DNA from: CBDBCU01 sp965242615
Lineage (GTDB): Bacteria; Chloroflexota; Dehalococcoidia; Lucifugimonadales; UBA3495
Direction of reading: 5' to 3'
DNA: 64,000 nt
NCBI GenBank assembly: GCA_965242615.1
Contig: CBDESR010000002.1
Coordinates: forward strand, 176,261-240,260
Each line of letters starts with the position of its first letter. The stretch's first letter is position 1. The notes below the pieces were generated by a model. That model saw nothing but the letters and a program-made list of their open reading frames with translations. It was not told the origin of the DNA and searched no databases. The translations under genes and the position numbers were made by a program. Below are positions 26,955 to 36,400 of this stretch, piece after piece.

Positions 26955-27478
26955 CGCCGCCGCTCCCGCCCCGGCGCAATCTCCCGGCTCAACGCCGACC
27001 GCGCCCCGCTCTGGATCAAATGGCACAACCCCACCGACAGCGCATCGGCGGCATCCGCCTCTGGCAAAGTCGGCAGTCCCAAAGTCGCCGCCAACGCCCG
27101 CTGCATCTGCTCTTTCGTCGCCGCCCCATAATCCGCCACCGCCCGTTTCACCTCCGCCGGCGCATACCGATACACCGGCAGCCCCGCGCTGGCCGCTCCA
27201 ATCAATACCACCGCCTGCGCCTGCCCCACCGCAATGGCCGGCCCGATAAACTGCCGTTCCCCCCGACCCACAAACGGCTCCTCCACCGCCACCGCCTCCG
27301 GCTGAAAGACGCTAATCATATTGCCGACATGGGTAAAAAGCTGATACAGCCGCTTCTCCAGCGGCATCCCCTTGGGCAAAGCCACCACCCCATAATCCGC
27401 CGCCGCCGGATGCGGCTCGCTTTCCAGCACACCATACCCCATCCGCACCGTCCCCGGGTCAATCGCCAATACGCGCAT
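26951..27478 (-). CDS. ruvC: Holliday junction resolvase RuvC
   Basis: RuvC is the RNase H-fold endonuclease that cuts Holliday junctions at symmetric sites. Catalytic acids are visible: D7 in AIDPGT, E66/E67 in AVEEPFVG, and the C-terminal aspartates in PEADAADALSVGLCH. Length 175 residues, normal. The order yebC-ruvC-ruvA is widespread in bacteria. Here a short unknown gene and repeats separate yebC and ruvC. Confidence 0.95.
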   Translation of the reverse strand: MRVLAIDPGTVRMGYGVLESEPHPAAADYGVVALPKGMPLEKRLYQLFTHVGNMISVFQPEAVAVEEPFVGRGERQFIGPAIAVGQAQAVVLIGAASAGLPVYRYAPAEVKRAVADYGAATKEQMQRALAATLGLPTLPEADAADALSVGLCHLIQSGARSALSREIAPGRERRR

Positions 27479-27540
27479 CCCATTCCCCTCAATCTAGCCA
27501 TCAGCCCCACCATCACCACCGTCAGACCCCTATCCCCACC

Positions 27541-27568
27541 GTCATTCCCACGAAAGTGGGAATCCAGA
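27541..27568. repeat. REP-like palindromic repeat, copy 1
   Basis: Contains ATTCCCAC-GAAA-GTGGGAAT, a perfect 8-bp stem with a GAAA loop, flanked by GTC and CCAGA. The same 28 bases recur at 33383-33410, and a diverged relative lies near 62161-62187. All are intergenic, as is usual for REP elements. Confidence 0.75.
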
Positions 27569-27617
27569 ACCCCCAAATACAACCAGCCCGGCTCCCTCCC
27601 AGCCGAGCTGCCTTCTC

Positions 27618-28082
27618 CTACCGCACCGGCGCGCCGCCCGGCCCGCCGCCCCAGCCATCATCCTCCCCCGGCCGTGGCGGCTGCCCCCCCTCCGCCAAAA
27701 TCCGGTAATAATCCGCCGCATCCGCAAACCCCTGCGCCTGCCGCTCCGCCGCCTGCGCCCGTTCCAACGCAATCTGCGACAAATACGGCACCAAGCGCGG
27801 GTCATCCACCTTCCGCCCCAGCGTCTCCGCCAACTGCCGATTCTTCCGCAGCGCCGGCGCCAACCGCGGATCTTCCGTCCACTTCAGAATATCCAAAGCC
27901 TCCCGGCCCCGATCCACGTGTTCCCGCGCCTTCTCCAACGCCGCCCGCGCCGCCGCCTCCGCCCCCCGGGCCGCCGCAATCTCCCGCAGCGTCCGCGCCT
28001 GCTCCGCCGTCAACCCCGGAAACGGACTCGGCGGCCCCTCCTCCGGCTTTTCCCGCTTGCCAAACAATCCCCAGAACTTCAT
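27618..28082 (-). CDS. unknown protein with helical, Ala/Glu/Arg-rich middle
   Basis: A 154-residue soluble protein. The ATG at 28082 is chosen because GGAGGGG lies 4-10 bases upstream. After a short start MKFWGLFGKREKPEEG, residues ~28-130 are predicted mostly helical (AEQARTLREIAAARGAEAAA and so on), possibly coiled coil, and the C-terminus is Gly/Pro-rich (DDGWGGGPGGAPVR). No family recognised. Situated between ruvC and the repeat patch upstream. Confidence 0.6.
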   Translation of the reverse strand: MKFWGLFGKREKPEEGPPSPFPGLTAEQARTLREIAAARGAEAAARAALEKAREHVDRGREALDILKWTEDPRLAPALRKNRQLAETLGRKVDDPRLVPYLSQIALERAQAAERQAQGFADAADYYRILAEGGQPPRPGEDDGWGGGPGGAPVR

Positions 28083-28126
28083 TATCCCCTCCGCAACGAA
28101 CGGAACCACCCGCCAATTTCAGACCC

Positions 28127-28320
28127 TAGGGAGTGTTCTCCCTAATCATTTACGCCCCGGACAACCGACCCCTATAGTTATGTCATCCTGCCCAAGAAAC
28201 TATGTCATTCCGAGGCGCAGCCGAGGAATCTAAAATGCCCGCCCTTGATTCTTTGCTATCCCTCGGAATGACCTGACTGACCGACTGCGCTACCCAATCG
28301 TTAGCGTGAACACACTCCAA
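28127..28320. repeat. degenerate inverted-repeat element containing a TCATTCCGAG hairpin
   Basis: The ends, TAGGGAGTGTTC (28127-28138) and CGTGAACACACTCC (28305-28318), are imperfect inverted repeats related to the ends of the element at 61143-61286. Inside is a separate hairpin, GTCATTCCGAG (28204-28214) against CTCGGAATGAC (28262-28272), and a block (about 28201-28242) repeated at 63579-63619. I read this as a worn MITE that carries, or was invaded by, a second repeat. No coding capacity seen. Confidence 0.5.
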
Positions 28321-28331
28321 CCGCCCCCACC

Positions 28332-29099
28332 CTACGCCGTCAGCTGATACTGCTCCAAAACCTCCGCCGGAAAATCGGCGTTAGTATAAGCCTTCTGCAC
28401 ATCCGCCAAATCCTCCAGCAAATCCAGCAGCCGCAGCGTCTGCTCCGCCGCCCGATTATCCAAAGCAATGGTGGACTTCGGCGCCATAACAATATCCGCC
28501 GCCTCCGGCGTCACCCCCTCCGCCGCCAACGCCCCCTGCACCGCTTGCAGCGTATCCGGCGCCGTATAAATCTCCAGCGTCCCCTCCTCAATTTTCACAT
28601 CCTCCGCCCCGGCGTCAATCGCCAGCAAACCCAGCTCCTCGGCCCGCTCATCGTCAGCAATGGCGACCGTCAACGCCCCCTTGACCTCAAAGTTCCACGC
28701 CACGCATCCCGACTCCCCCAAACTGCCGCCGCCCTTGTTAAACGCCGACCGCACCTCCGCCGCCGTCCGATTGCGGTTATCCGTCAACGCTTGCAGCAGA
28801 ATCGCCCCCCCGCCCGGGCCATAGCCCTCATAAGTAATCTCCACCAGGCTGTCCGCCGCATCGCCGCCCTCCCCCGCACCCCGTTTCACCGCCCGTGCGA
28901 TGCTGTCCTGCGGCATATTATTGGCCTTCGCCTTGTCCATCGCCAACCGCAGCCGAAAGTTCATATCCGGATCCCCGCCACCGCCCTGACTCGCCGCCAG
29001 CGTAATATCCCGGGCCAACTTAGTGAACAGCGCGCCCCGCTTGGCGTCCGCCGCCCCCTTGGCCCGCTTAATCGTCGACCACTTGGAATGTCCCGACAT
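28332..29099 (-). CDS. yebC: YebC/TACO1-family protein
   Basis: YebC-family proteins act on ribosomes or as DNA-binding regulators; the family name is clear, the role in this species is not. The 255-residue protein begins MSGHSKWSTIKRAKGA, contains YEGYGPGGGAILLQALTDNRNRT split over the conserved core, and ends near YTNADFPAEVLEQ. All match the family's three-domain layout and usual length (~240-250). It is the first gene of the minus-strand run toward ruvC and ruvA. Confidence 0.94.
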   Translation of the reverse strand: MSGHSKWSTIKRAKGAADAKRGALFTKLARDITLAASQGGGGDPDMNFRLRLAMDKAKANNMPQDSIARAVKRGAGEGGDAADSLVEITYEGYGPGGGAILLQALTDNRNRTAAEVRSAFNKGGGSLGESGCVAWNFEVKGALTVAIADDERAEELGLLAIDAGAEDVKIEEGTLEIYTAPDTLQAVQGALAAEGVTPEAADIVMAPKSTIALDNRAAEQTLRLLDLLEDLADVQKAYTNADFPAEVLEQYQLTA

Positions 29100-29214
29100 A
29101 AGAGCGCCTCCCTATGTCTTGCCCGCTTTCCCGCCCCACCATCCTCGCCCCGAATTGTACCACCACCCCAACCCCAGGTCAAAGGGCTTCTTGACCTTCC
29201 TGATAGGGCGGACT

Positions 29215-31962
29215 CTACCCCCCCGCCCGCTCCAAATTCAACGCCAGCAGCCGCCCCAAAATCACCTGGTCGTAAAAGCCCGGACTCCACCCATACGCCG
29301 CCGCCACCGCCGCATCCAACCGGCTATGGGCATTCTCCAGCCACTGCGGCCGCTGGTTATACAGGTTCGTCAAAGTCCGCTGCCGCCGCTGCGCCGCCGT
29401 CAGCAAAGCATTGCCCAGCATATCCACCGGATTCCGCCAATTCTCCCGCAGCCGATTCAATTCCGCCGCCGCCTCCCCTATCGCCGCCCGCTGCTCCTCC
29501 GTCGGCTCCGGGAAAGGGAAAGTCTGAAAGCAGGTGGTCGGGGTATAGCGCGGCCGGCTCTCCAACTGCGTCCCGGTTGCCGCCGCCCAAACCCCGTGAA
29601 TCCGGCTGTGCAGGATGCCAAAGAAGTAATCATCCTCCCGGGGAAAGACGATGATGGTGGCGTCCGGCAGCACTTCCCCGTCAATCCACGCAAAAATCCG
29701 ATGTTTCGACACCATACTGGTGCCAATGTAGCGGGACAAGCCGGCGAGGGATTCACGCATTTTAATCCGGGGCGCGCCGTGCAGCCACCAGAAGTTGCGA
29801 AACCGGGCGTCCCGATTCTCGTCCCGCCGCGGCTTGACCGTTGCCCGCACATACTCAAAGGGCGCTTCATACAGGGCGGCGTCGGCTTCCGGCAGATCAA
29901 CCCCGAAGTCGATTATCCACTTATCGCCGGCAACCTGGTTGATGTCCCGCCCAATCATCCACCGCTTGACCACATCGCTGTTCGGCTTGCCGTGGGGATT
30001 CGGCTGCGCCAACATTTCCGCGGCGACTTCCGCCGTCAACTCGAACGGGCCAACCTTAATATCCCCCATAAAGCTCAAGTCGGCATTCTCCGGCAAGGTT
30101 CGGGCCAGCGTCAAATCCGCCCCCGCCGTCAAGTTGGCGTTGATATTAGCCGCCGGTTCATCGTCCAGCGTCCGCGCCGTCTCGCTACCATCGTCAAAAC
30201 AGATGATGGAAATGTGGACATTCGCCCCCTCCAGCACCCAATCGTGGTCCGAAATGGCGTTGAAAATGTCCCCGCTCTCCCGGATGCGGTTCAGCACCTC
30301 CCGGTTGGACTGAAAGCGGATCGCCTGCGTGGCCAGCAATCCGGCCCGCTTGGTCTGCCCCGCCGCAATCTGCGCCCGGGCCTTTTCCAGCCAGTAGCAG
30401 CAAATGTCGCTGGAATTAGGTATGCGCTCGCCGTAAAGCTGATAAACCGCATCCACATACTCATCCCCCAACTGCTCCCGGAACGGGAAATGCCCCAGAA
30501 AGGGCGGATTGCCAATGATAAATTCGGCGGCCGGCCAACCCGGTTCCCTAGGGTTATCCGGGGCGGATCGGTCGAGAATGGCGTCCGTCTGGCGTATGGT
30601 GTCCAAGGGGGTCAGGATGGGCTGCCGGATGTAGGGAAATCCATTGCTCTCGTGCCATTGAATATAGCCAATCCACAAAGCCGTGCGGGCCAGTTCTACG
30701 GCATAAGAGTTGATTTCCAATCCCAGCATCTGATCCGGCTTAACCCGCGGCGTCAAGTCATTCCAACCCTGCTCGGCGGCAAAGTTGATAACTTCCTTTT
30801 CCAAGTCGAGCAAGGAGCGGAGGGCAACATACAGAAAGTTGCCGCTGCCGCAAGCCGGGTCTAATACGGTGACCTCAAAAAGCCGCTGACGAAACTTTTC
30901 CAGCCGGGCTTGGGCCGCATCGGTATCGCCCTCGACCAACAAATTCTGCGTTTCCCGGCGGGCGATTTCCCATTCCCGCCGCAGCGGCGCCATTACTACC
31001 GGCTCCACTACCAGCATAATGTCCTCGGCGCCGGTGTAATGCGCTCCCAACTGGGAACGCTTGCCCGCGTCCAACACCCGCTCAAACAAAGTGCCAAAGA
31101 TGGACGGCTCAATGTTCTGCCAGTTCTTTTGGGTAGCCGCCAGCAGGTGCTGCATCGCAGTGCCGCTAATCGCCACGGTGTCCGCCGTGTTGAAAAGATC
31201 CCCATTGAAGTGGGCAATCCGGGTATAGCCGAACAGTCCCCCCTCGGTCATCTGGCTGAACAGGTTGGCGACCGCCCGATTGAACAGTCCCGGTTCGCGA
31301 TACAGATTGCGTACCATATCGGAGAAAAGGTCGTTAGGCAGCAGGCCGGCGTCCTCGGCATAGAGGCAGAACACCAGTTGATTAAGGTAGCGGGCCAACT
31401 TTTCCGAATCGGGGCAATACTGCTCCATATCCTCGACGATAGTTCGGAACAGGTCGGCCGTTTCTTTGGTAACTTCCTCGACGGAGCGGTCGGAGCGCAA
31501 TTGCTCCGGGTCAAAGAAAGCGCAGCGCAGACGATTCAACTGTTCCGGCTGGACCAAGTCGGTAACCGGAATCCGGTAAAGCACCGTTTCCGTCCCCGGA
31601 AAGTTGGTGCGAATCAGGATAGTGCGGAAAGAGGAAACGATAAGCAGCGGCGGCGTCTTGAGATATACCGAATAGCGCAGCAACTGGCTGAAAGCCCCGG
31701 GCAGCTGGGCGTCGCTGCCCTTGAATTCCCAACCGAACCGCCCTTCCAGGTAAGCATCCGCAAACCCGCCCGGCACCCACTTCTCAAAGGTGAAAACCTC
31801 AGGGTTCCGGTAGTCGGCGGGAGTGGGGTGTCCGACCAGAGCGCAAATGTCGCTAAAGAAGGCTTGGGACGCCTGCTTTTCGCCAAAGGAAGTATCGTAC
31901 CACTTGGCGACGAATTGGATCGGGGTCAGCGTCGGTTCTCGAGGTTCGATACGGAGCGTCAT
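29215..31962 (-). CDS. MmeI-like type IIL restriction-modification enzyme
   Basis: A 915-residue single-chain enzyme, near the length of MmeI (919 residues). The N-terminal nuclease motif D69-X9-E79-X-K81, in GFADAYLEGRFGWEFKG, matches MmeI's D-X9-EXK. A helical connector follows. The gamma-class N6-adenine methyltransferase has motif I DPACGSGNF (368-376) and catalytic NPPF (485-488). The last ~250 residues form the target-recognition domain. Such enzymes methylate one adenine in their site and cut about 20 bases away. The whole system needs no partner gene. It lies downstream of rimM and upstream of yebC, where trmD and rplS are found in many genomes. All key residues are intact. Confidence 0.85.
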   Translation of the reverse strand: MTLRIEPREPTLTPIQFVAKWYDTSFGEKQASQAFFSDICALVGHPTPADYRNPEVFTFEKWVPGGFADAYLEGRFGWEFKGSDAQLPGAFSQLLRYSVYLKTPPLLIVSSFRTILIRTNFPGTETVLYRIPVTDLVQPEQLNRLRCAFFDPEQLRSDRSVEEVTKETADLFRTIVEDMEQYCPDSEKLARYLNQLVFCLYAEDAGLLPNDLFSDMVRNLYREPGLFNRAVANLFSQMTEGGLFGYTRIAHFNGDLFNTADTVAISGTAMQHLLAATQKNWQNIEPSIFGTLFERVLDAGKRSQLGAHYTGAEDIMLVVEPVVMAPLRREWEIARRETQNLLVEGDTDAAQARLEKFRQRLFEVTVLDPACGSGNFLYVALRSLLDLEKEVINFAAEQGWNDLTPRVKPDQMLGLEINSYAVELARTALWIGYIQWHESNGFPYIRQPILTPLDTIRQTDAILDRSAPDNPREPGWPAAEFIIGNPPFLGHFPFREQLGDEYVDAVYQLYGERIPNSSDICCYWLEKARAQIAAGQTKRAGLLATQAIRFQSNREVLNRIRESGDIFNAISDHDWVLEGANVHISIICFDDGSETARTLDDEPAANINANLTAGADLTLARTLPENADLSFMGDIKVGPFELTAEVAAEMLAQPNPHGKPNSDVVKRWMIGRDINQVAGDKWIIDFGVDLPEADAALYEAPFEYVRATVKPRRDENRDARFRNFWWLHGAPRIKMRESLAGLSRYIGTSMVSKHRIFAWIDGEVLPDATIIVFPREDDYFFGILHSRIHGVWAAATGTQLESRPRYTPTTCFQTFPFPEPTEEQRAAIGEAAAELNRLRENWRNPVDMLGNALLTAAQRRQRTLTNLYNQRPQWLENAHSRLDAAVAAAYGWSPGFYDQVILGRLLALNLERAGG

Positions 31963-32101
31963 ACTCTTTCTCCTGATTTTACTGATCTGGGGTTAGAGTA
32001 ACGGCAAGGGAATAGGAAAGTCAACACCCCCAGCGTCACTAAAAAAGCGGCTAACCCCAACGCCCCAAATCTGTATCGCGCCGGCCCGGCCGCGCCGGTA
32101 A

Positions 32102-32705
32102 TTACCCCATCCCCCCCATCAACCGAACCCGCATCACCCCCAACTCCAAATCCATCCCCAAAATCACCTGCCGCACCGCCGGCAGCAAAACCTCCCCCGC
32201 CGACCCCGCCACCACATAAACATCATTGCTGCCCGTAACGATAACCTCCCGGATACGCCCCAACTCCACGCCCTCCTCCGTCACCACCCGCAACCCCAGC
32301 AGTTGAAAGTGATAATACTCCCCCCTCCGGCAAAGCCGGCGCCTCCGCCGCCATCACCGTAACCTCCTCCCCGGCCAACAACCGCGCCGCCGCCCGCGTC
32401 CTCACCCCGTCCAACTTCAGAATAACCTGCTCCGGCGGCCGCAAAACCGACCGTACCACCCGGTACGGTCGGCCGCGCAAAAACAACTCCCGACCCGCAT
32501 CAAACCGCTCCGGAACATCGCTCAGGCTTTTCACCCGCAGCGCCCCATCCGTGCCGTGCGGCCCCAAAACCAGCCCCACGACCACCGGCTCGCCGCCGGC
32601 CGCCCCCTCCTGGACTCCTGCGTCGCTCAAACTCTCGCTCAAAATCGGCCCAAACCTGTTCCAAGTTGAACTAGCGACGCCGCAACGCCCCCGAATCAGC
32701 CCCAA
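32102..32705 (-). pseudogene. rimM: 16S rRNA processing protein RimM, frameshifted
   Basis: Two overlapping reading frames together give one RimM. The first has VVVGLVLGPHGTDGALRV and SDVPERFDAGRELFL, and continues to PALPEGG; the second restarts with RVVTEEGVELGRIREVIVTG and ends with the PRC-barrel tail EVLLPAVRQVILGMDLE. They join if one base is removed from the C6 run at 32320-32325 (G6 on the coding strand), which restores LPEGEYYHFQLLGL. The true start is unclear; a GTG at the VVVGLVLG segment is likely. RimM is an assembly factor for the 30S head and is rarely lost, so a homopolymer sequencing error is at least as likely as real decay. Confidence 0.8.
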
Positions 32706-32720
32706 GGGTAGGGAAAGGGA

Positions 32721-32948
32721 CTACACAATCTCCAGCACGGCCCGCGTCCCGTCCTTCACCGCCGCCACCCGCAGCAGCACCCGCATCGCCTGCGCCACCC
32801 GCCCCTGCCGGCCGATAACCTTCCCCTTATCCTCCGGGGCCACTTCCAACCGCAGCACCACCTGGCCGTCCTCGACCGTCTCCGTAACTTGCACCGCCTC
32901 CGGATTCGTCGCCAAGGAGCGGGCAATGTACTCAATCAGCTCTTTCAT
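32721..32948 (-). CDS. khpA: KH-domain RNA-binding protein KhpA
   Basis: A 75-residue single KH domain. The GXXG loop is VIGRQGRVA, in the pattern KGKVIGRQGRVAQAMRVLL. Starts MKELIEYIARSLATNPEAV, typical of KhpA (YlqC), which pairs with KhpB and binds RNA in Gram-positive bacteria. It overlaps rpsP by four bases and lies between rpsP and rimM, the standard position. Confidence 0.92.
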   Translation of the reverse strand: MKELIEYIARSLATNPEAVQVTETVEDGQVVLRLEVAPEDKGKVIGRQGRVAQAMRVLLRVAAVKDGTRAVLEIV

Positions 32949-33217
32949 TCCGCGGCCCCCTCCGGCGACCGCATCCGCTCATAGATGCCGTCCCGCTCCA
33001 GAATCCGCTTCACCGCCGCCGACGGCTGCGCCCCCTTTTCCAACCAAGCAATGGCCCGCTCCGCCTTCAGCGTCACCGCCGGCGGATCCACCATCGGGTC
33101 ATACTGACCAATCCACTCCACATAGGCCCCATCCCGCGGCGCCGCCGCCTCCGCCACCACTATCCGATAGGCGGGATACTTCTTCTTCCCCACCCTTCGC
33201 AACCGAATTCGCAGCAT
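32945..33217 (-). CDS. rpsP: 30S ribosomal protein S16
   Basis: Ribosomal protein S16 of the small-subunit body. The 90 residues begin MLRIRLRRVGKKKYPAYRIV and contain YDPM and the RAIAWLEKGAQPSAAVKRIL segment. All are diagnostic. First gene of rpsP-khpA-rimM. Confidence 0.97.
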   Translation of the reverse strand: MLRIRLRRVGKKKYPAYRIVVAEAAAPRDGAYVEWIGQYDPMVDPPAVTLKAERAIAWLEKGAQPSAAVKRILERDGIYERMRSPEGAAE

Positions 33218-33382
33218 ACCAACTCCCCCGACCAGCCATACGCCGGCCGCAACTTGTTGCCCGCCATTCTAATCCAATTCCCCCATCCTGTCAATCACCT
33301 CTGAATCATCCCCCAAGGCTATCGCAATACCTGGCAACTTACTTATCGTTCTTCCCCCCACCGTCCTTCCCACCCGCCCATC

Positions 33383-33410
33383 GTCATTCCCACGAAAGTG
33401 GGAATCCAGA
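33383..33410. repeat. REP-like palindromic repeat, copy 2
   Basis: Same 28 bases as at 27541-27568, with stem arms 33386-33393 and 33398-33405 and loop GAAA. It sits in the 240-base gap between the type IIG gene and rpsP, where it might also act as a weak transcript-end hairpin. Confidence 0.75.
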
Positions 33411-33457
33411 GGGGCGGGGGTTTCCTTCTTTAAGTAAAACCGGAAACCCCGCCCCAC

Positions 33458-36400
33458 TCACGAACAGTAATCCGGCAAAATCGCCCGCACCGCCTCGTCA
33501 ATAGCGGCCAAAATCGGCTGCATCGCCCCATCCCGCAGCACCGCATCCCGCCCGATTTTCCGCCGTCCGGCCGCGTATTCCGCCACCAAAGCCGCCACCC
33601 GCCGGTGCGCCAACTCCGACTGCGCCGCCAAATTAGCGTGGTGTTCATTGCCCGCATCAAAGGCCGGAATAGGCAGGTTCTCCATTGGCCCCATCTGAAA
33701 GTGCTTGTCGGATGCCCGGCAAGCGTCCCGGAAAAATATCGCCAAGGCCGGGGCATTGAAAATGGCCGCCAGGTAATGCAGTTCCTTTTCATCATTACCG
33801 GCAAACCAGTTCAGCGTACCGTCGGCAATCATATCTACCGACACCACGCAGGATTGGAGCCAAACTCCTGACCGCTGATAGACCACTTTAGCCGCTTGTT
33901 TGCTGCCAAGTTGGTACGACAGCCCGCGCTGATAATCTATGCGGTCCAGCAAAGTAACCGGCGGCCGGCCTTTATTCCCGGCGCGCCACTCCTGATTTGC
34001 CCGGTTCCAATAAGGCCGGAATTGGGCGGCGGCGTTGCCTTGCGGTAGGGTCGGCATAAGTCCGTTGCCCTCCGCCGTAAAAGGCCCAATCACATAGGAA
34101 TGACCGGCCGCCCCGAACGGCAGCAAATGCCGGGAGAAAAGCGCCGGTTTTACGAACTGCTCCTCAACGTTGTCCGAGCGTTCCTTGCCTTTCCACTGCC
34201 CTTTGCCGGAATTGGTCTTGAAATAAACCTTGCCCATCGCCCGGGAAGTAGGCTGCTCAAACACCACCAACGGCTGCGGAAACAAAGTTGCCCCGTTGCG
34301 AAAGGCGGCGGCATAAGCCGGGCTCGGCGCGGTCGGCCACTGCTTTTGTCCGGTAAAGGTCAGCAGCGGCTTTACCGCATCCCAGGACATCCGGGAGTCG
34401 ATGGGCCCGGTATTGCCTACATCCTGAATCCCCTCCAACGGAACCGGCTGAAACTCCTCAGCGGCGTCCGTAGTGTCCAACCTGACCCCAAAGATTACCG
34501 ACGAATTGGCCCAGGGAAACGGCGTAGCTTTTCCGGCAAAGAAATTCCAAGCCGCCTTGCTGAGATCCGCCAGAGTGCGCCCCCGGTCCGCCAAACCCCG
34601 GCGCCCCGGCTCCGCCAGCAAACTCCATTGTCCGCAGCGGAACGGTTCCCAATGGCGGGCTTTCAAGGCAGCATAGGGCAGCACAAAGCCGAACTTGCCT
34701 CCGGGCTTCAAGTAGTAGTCCACGCAAGTAGCGACAAAAGTAGCCGCCAAATCATTCTGCGTCGCCAAGTGGCCCCCGGCCCAAATATCCCGCAGCCGCG
34801 CCTGCTCCCGGAACTTGTCCTGCCGGTCGAGCGCCATCGCGTTATAGACCACCCAAGGCGGATTGCCCACCAAGCGGCTCGGCGGGTTCGCCATCAGCCG
34901 AATGGCTTGAACCTTGTTGATTATCCACCACTGCCAGACATGATTGCGCCCCGTCTCGATATATTCCCGCATCCGGCGATACAAAACCAGCGCCGCCGCC
35001 TGCTCCGATTCCCGCGGCAGGGACAACACGCTAACCAAATCCTCCTCTATCTCCGGATAGACCGGGAGTTTGGCGTAGTCAATTATCTGTTGTATCAGAG
35101 ACTCGAAACGGTCGTTCAGCAGAAAGGTATAGGGCAGACTGATCGACGCCTCCGGGGATTCGGTATGGATAATGTAGTCACTATCCAAGCCAATGCGGGC
35201 AAAAGAAAAGTCCGATTCCCACTGTAGGGAATCGGACATATAGACCTGCGCTTTTTCCGAATCTGCGTAAAACGCAGATTCGGAAAAAGCGGCGATTTTG
35301 GTGGTTTTTGCCAATTCCACGGCTACCGGATGCAAATCCATCCCGGCCACCAAACCATTGACCACTTCCACCTGCGCCTCCGGACTGTTGACCAGTTCCG
35401 GATGCTTGGCCGCATCCGCCAGCAGCAGCTGGGTCGCGTGATACAGGAAAGTCCCGGAGCCGCAAGCCGGGTCCAGCACCGCCGGCCCCTTCAGCTGCCC
35501 GGCCACCGCCATCGCAATAGTTTCCCGCCGCCAATCGGCATCCATCACTTCCTCGCACACCGCCCGGGCCAGCCAGTCCGGGGTGTAATACTCCCCAAAA
35601 TCGTGGCGAATGTTGCGGGGAATGACCGCGTGGTACAAGTCTTTCAAGGTATCCCGCCCGGCCACGCTCCAGTCGTAGCGGTTCACCTCGGCGATCAGGT
35701 CATCCAGAACCCGCTCCCCATCAGCGTCAGCCGCATCCAGCAGCCAAGCAACAAAGCCATCAGTCAACCTGTGGTGCAAGGCATCCCGGTCCGAAATTTG
35801 TTGCCCCCCCTGCCGCAGGGTTTCCGCCACCGCCCGGGCCGTTACCACCAGCATCGTATGCCGGGCAAACAAATCCCGCTCGGCGACGGTATCATCCGGC
35901 GGCGTCAGAAAAGCCCCCCGCAGCAAATCCCGCCACAGAGTGCGCTTCACCCCATAAGCCGGGGAGCTTTCATAATCGGTAGCCAAGTCAATGAACGGCT
36001 GCGCCCGGTCGTCCGCCCAATCCTTATTGTCGGTAGGCGGCGACATCTTGGCGGTGCGGTTGACGAAATCATACAGATACGCCAGCAGGTCCTCATCATC
36101 CTGCGGCGTCTGCAACTGCAATTCCCGCAGCCGGGTCAAGGCTGGCTCCCCATCCCGGCGGTAATCGTAAAAGCTCCACGCCTTGCCATCCGTAATCCCG
36201 GCCCGCCAGCCAATCCTATCCCGGTCAAATAGGCTGGGGCGGGAAGTCAAGGCGTTCAAGTAGCGAACCGCCTGCTCCTCCGGAGTTTCCGTAGTCCCGT
36301 CCCGCTTGGCCCGGGCATCATCTTTCTTGCCCTGCCGCTTGGTCTCAAAAACCACATTGCGGCAATAAACATCAATCGGCCCGTTGCCCGACGGGTACTG

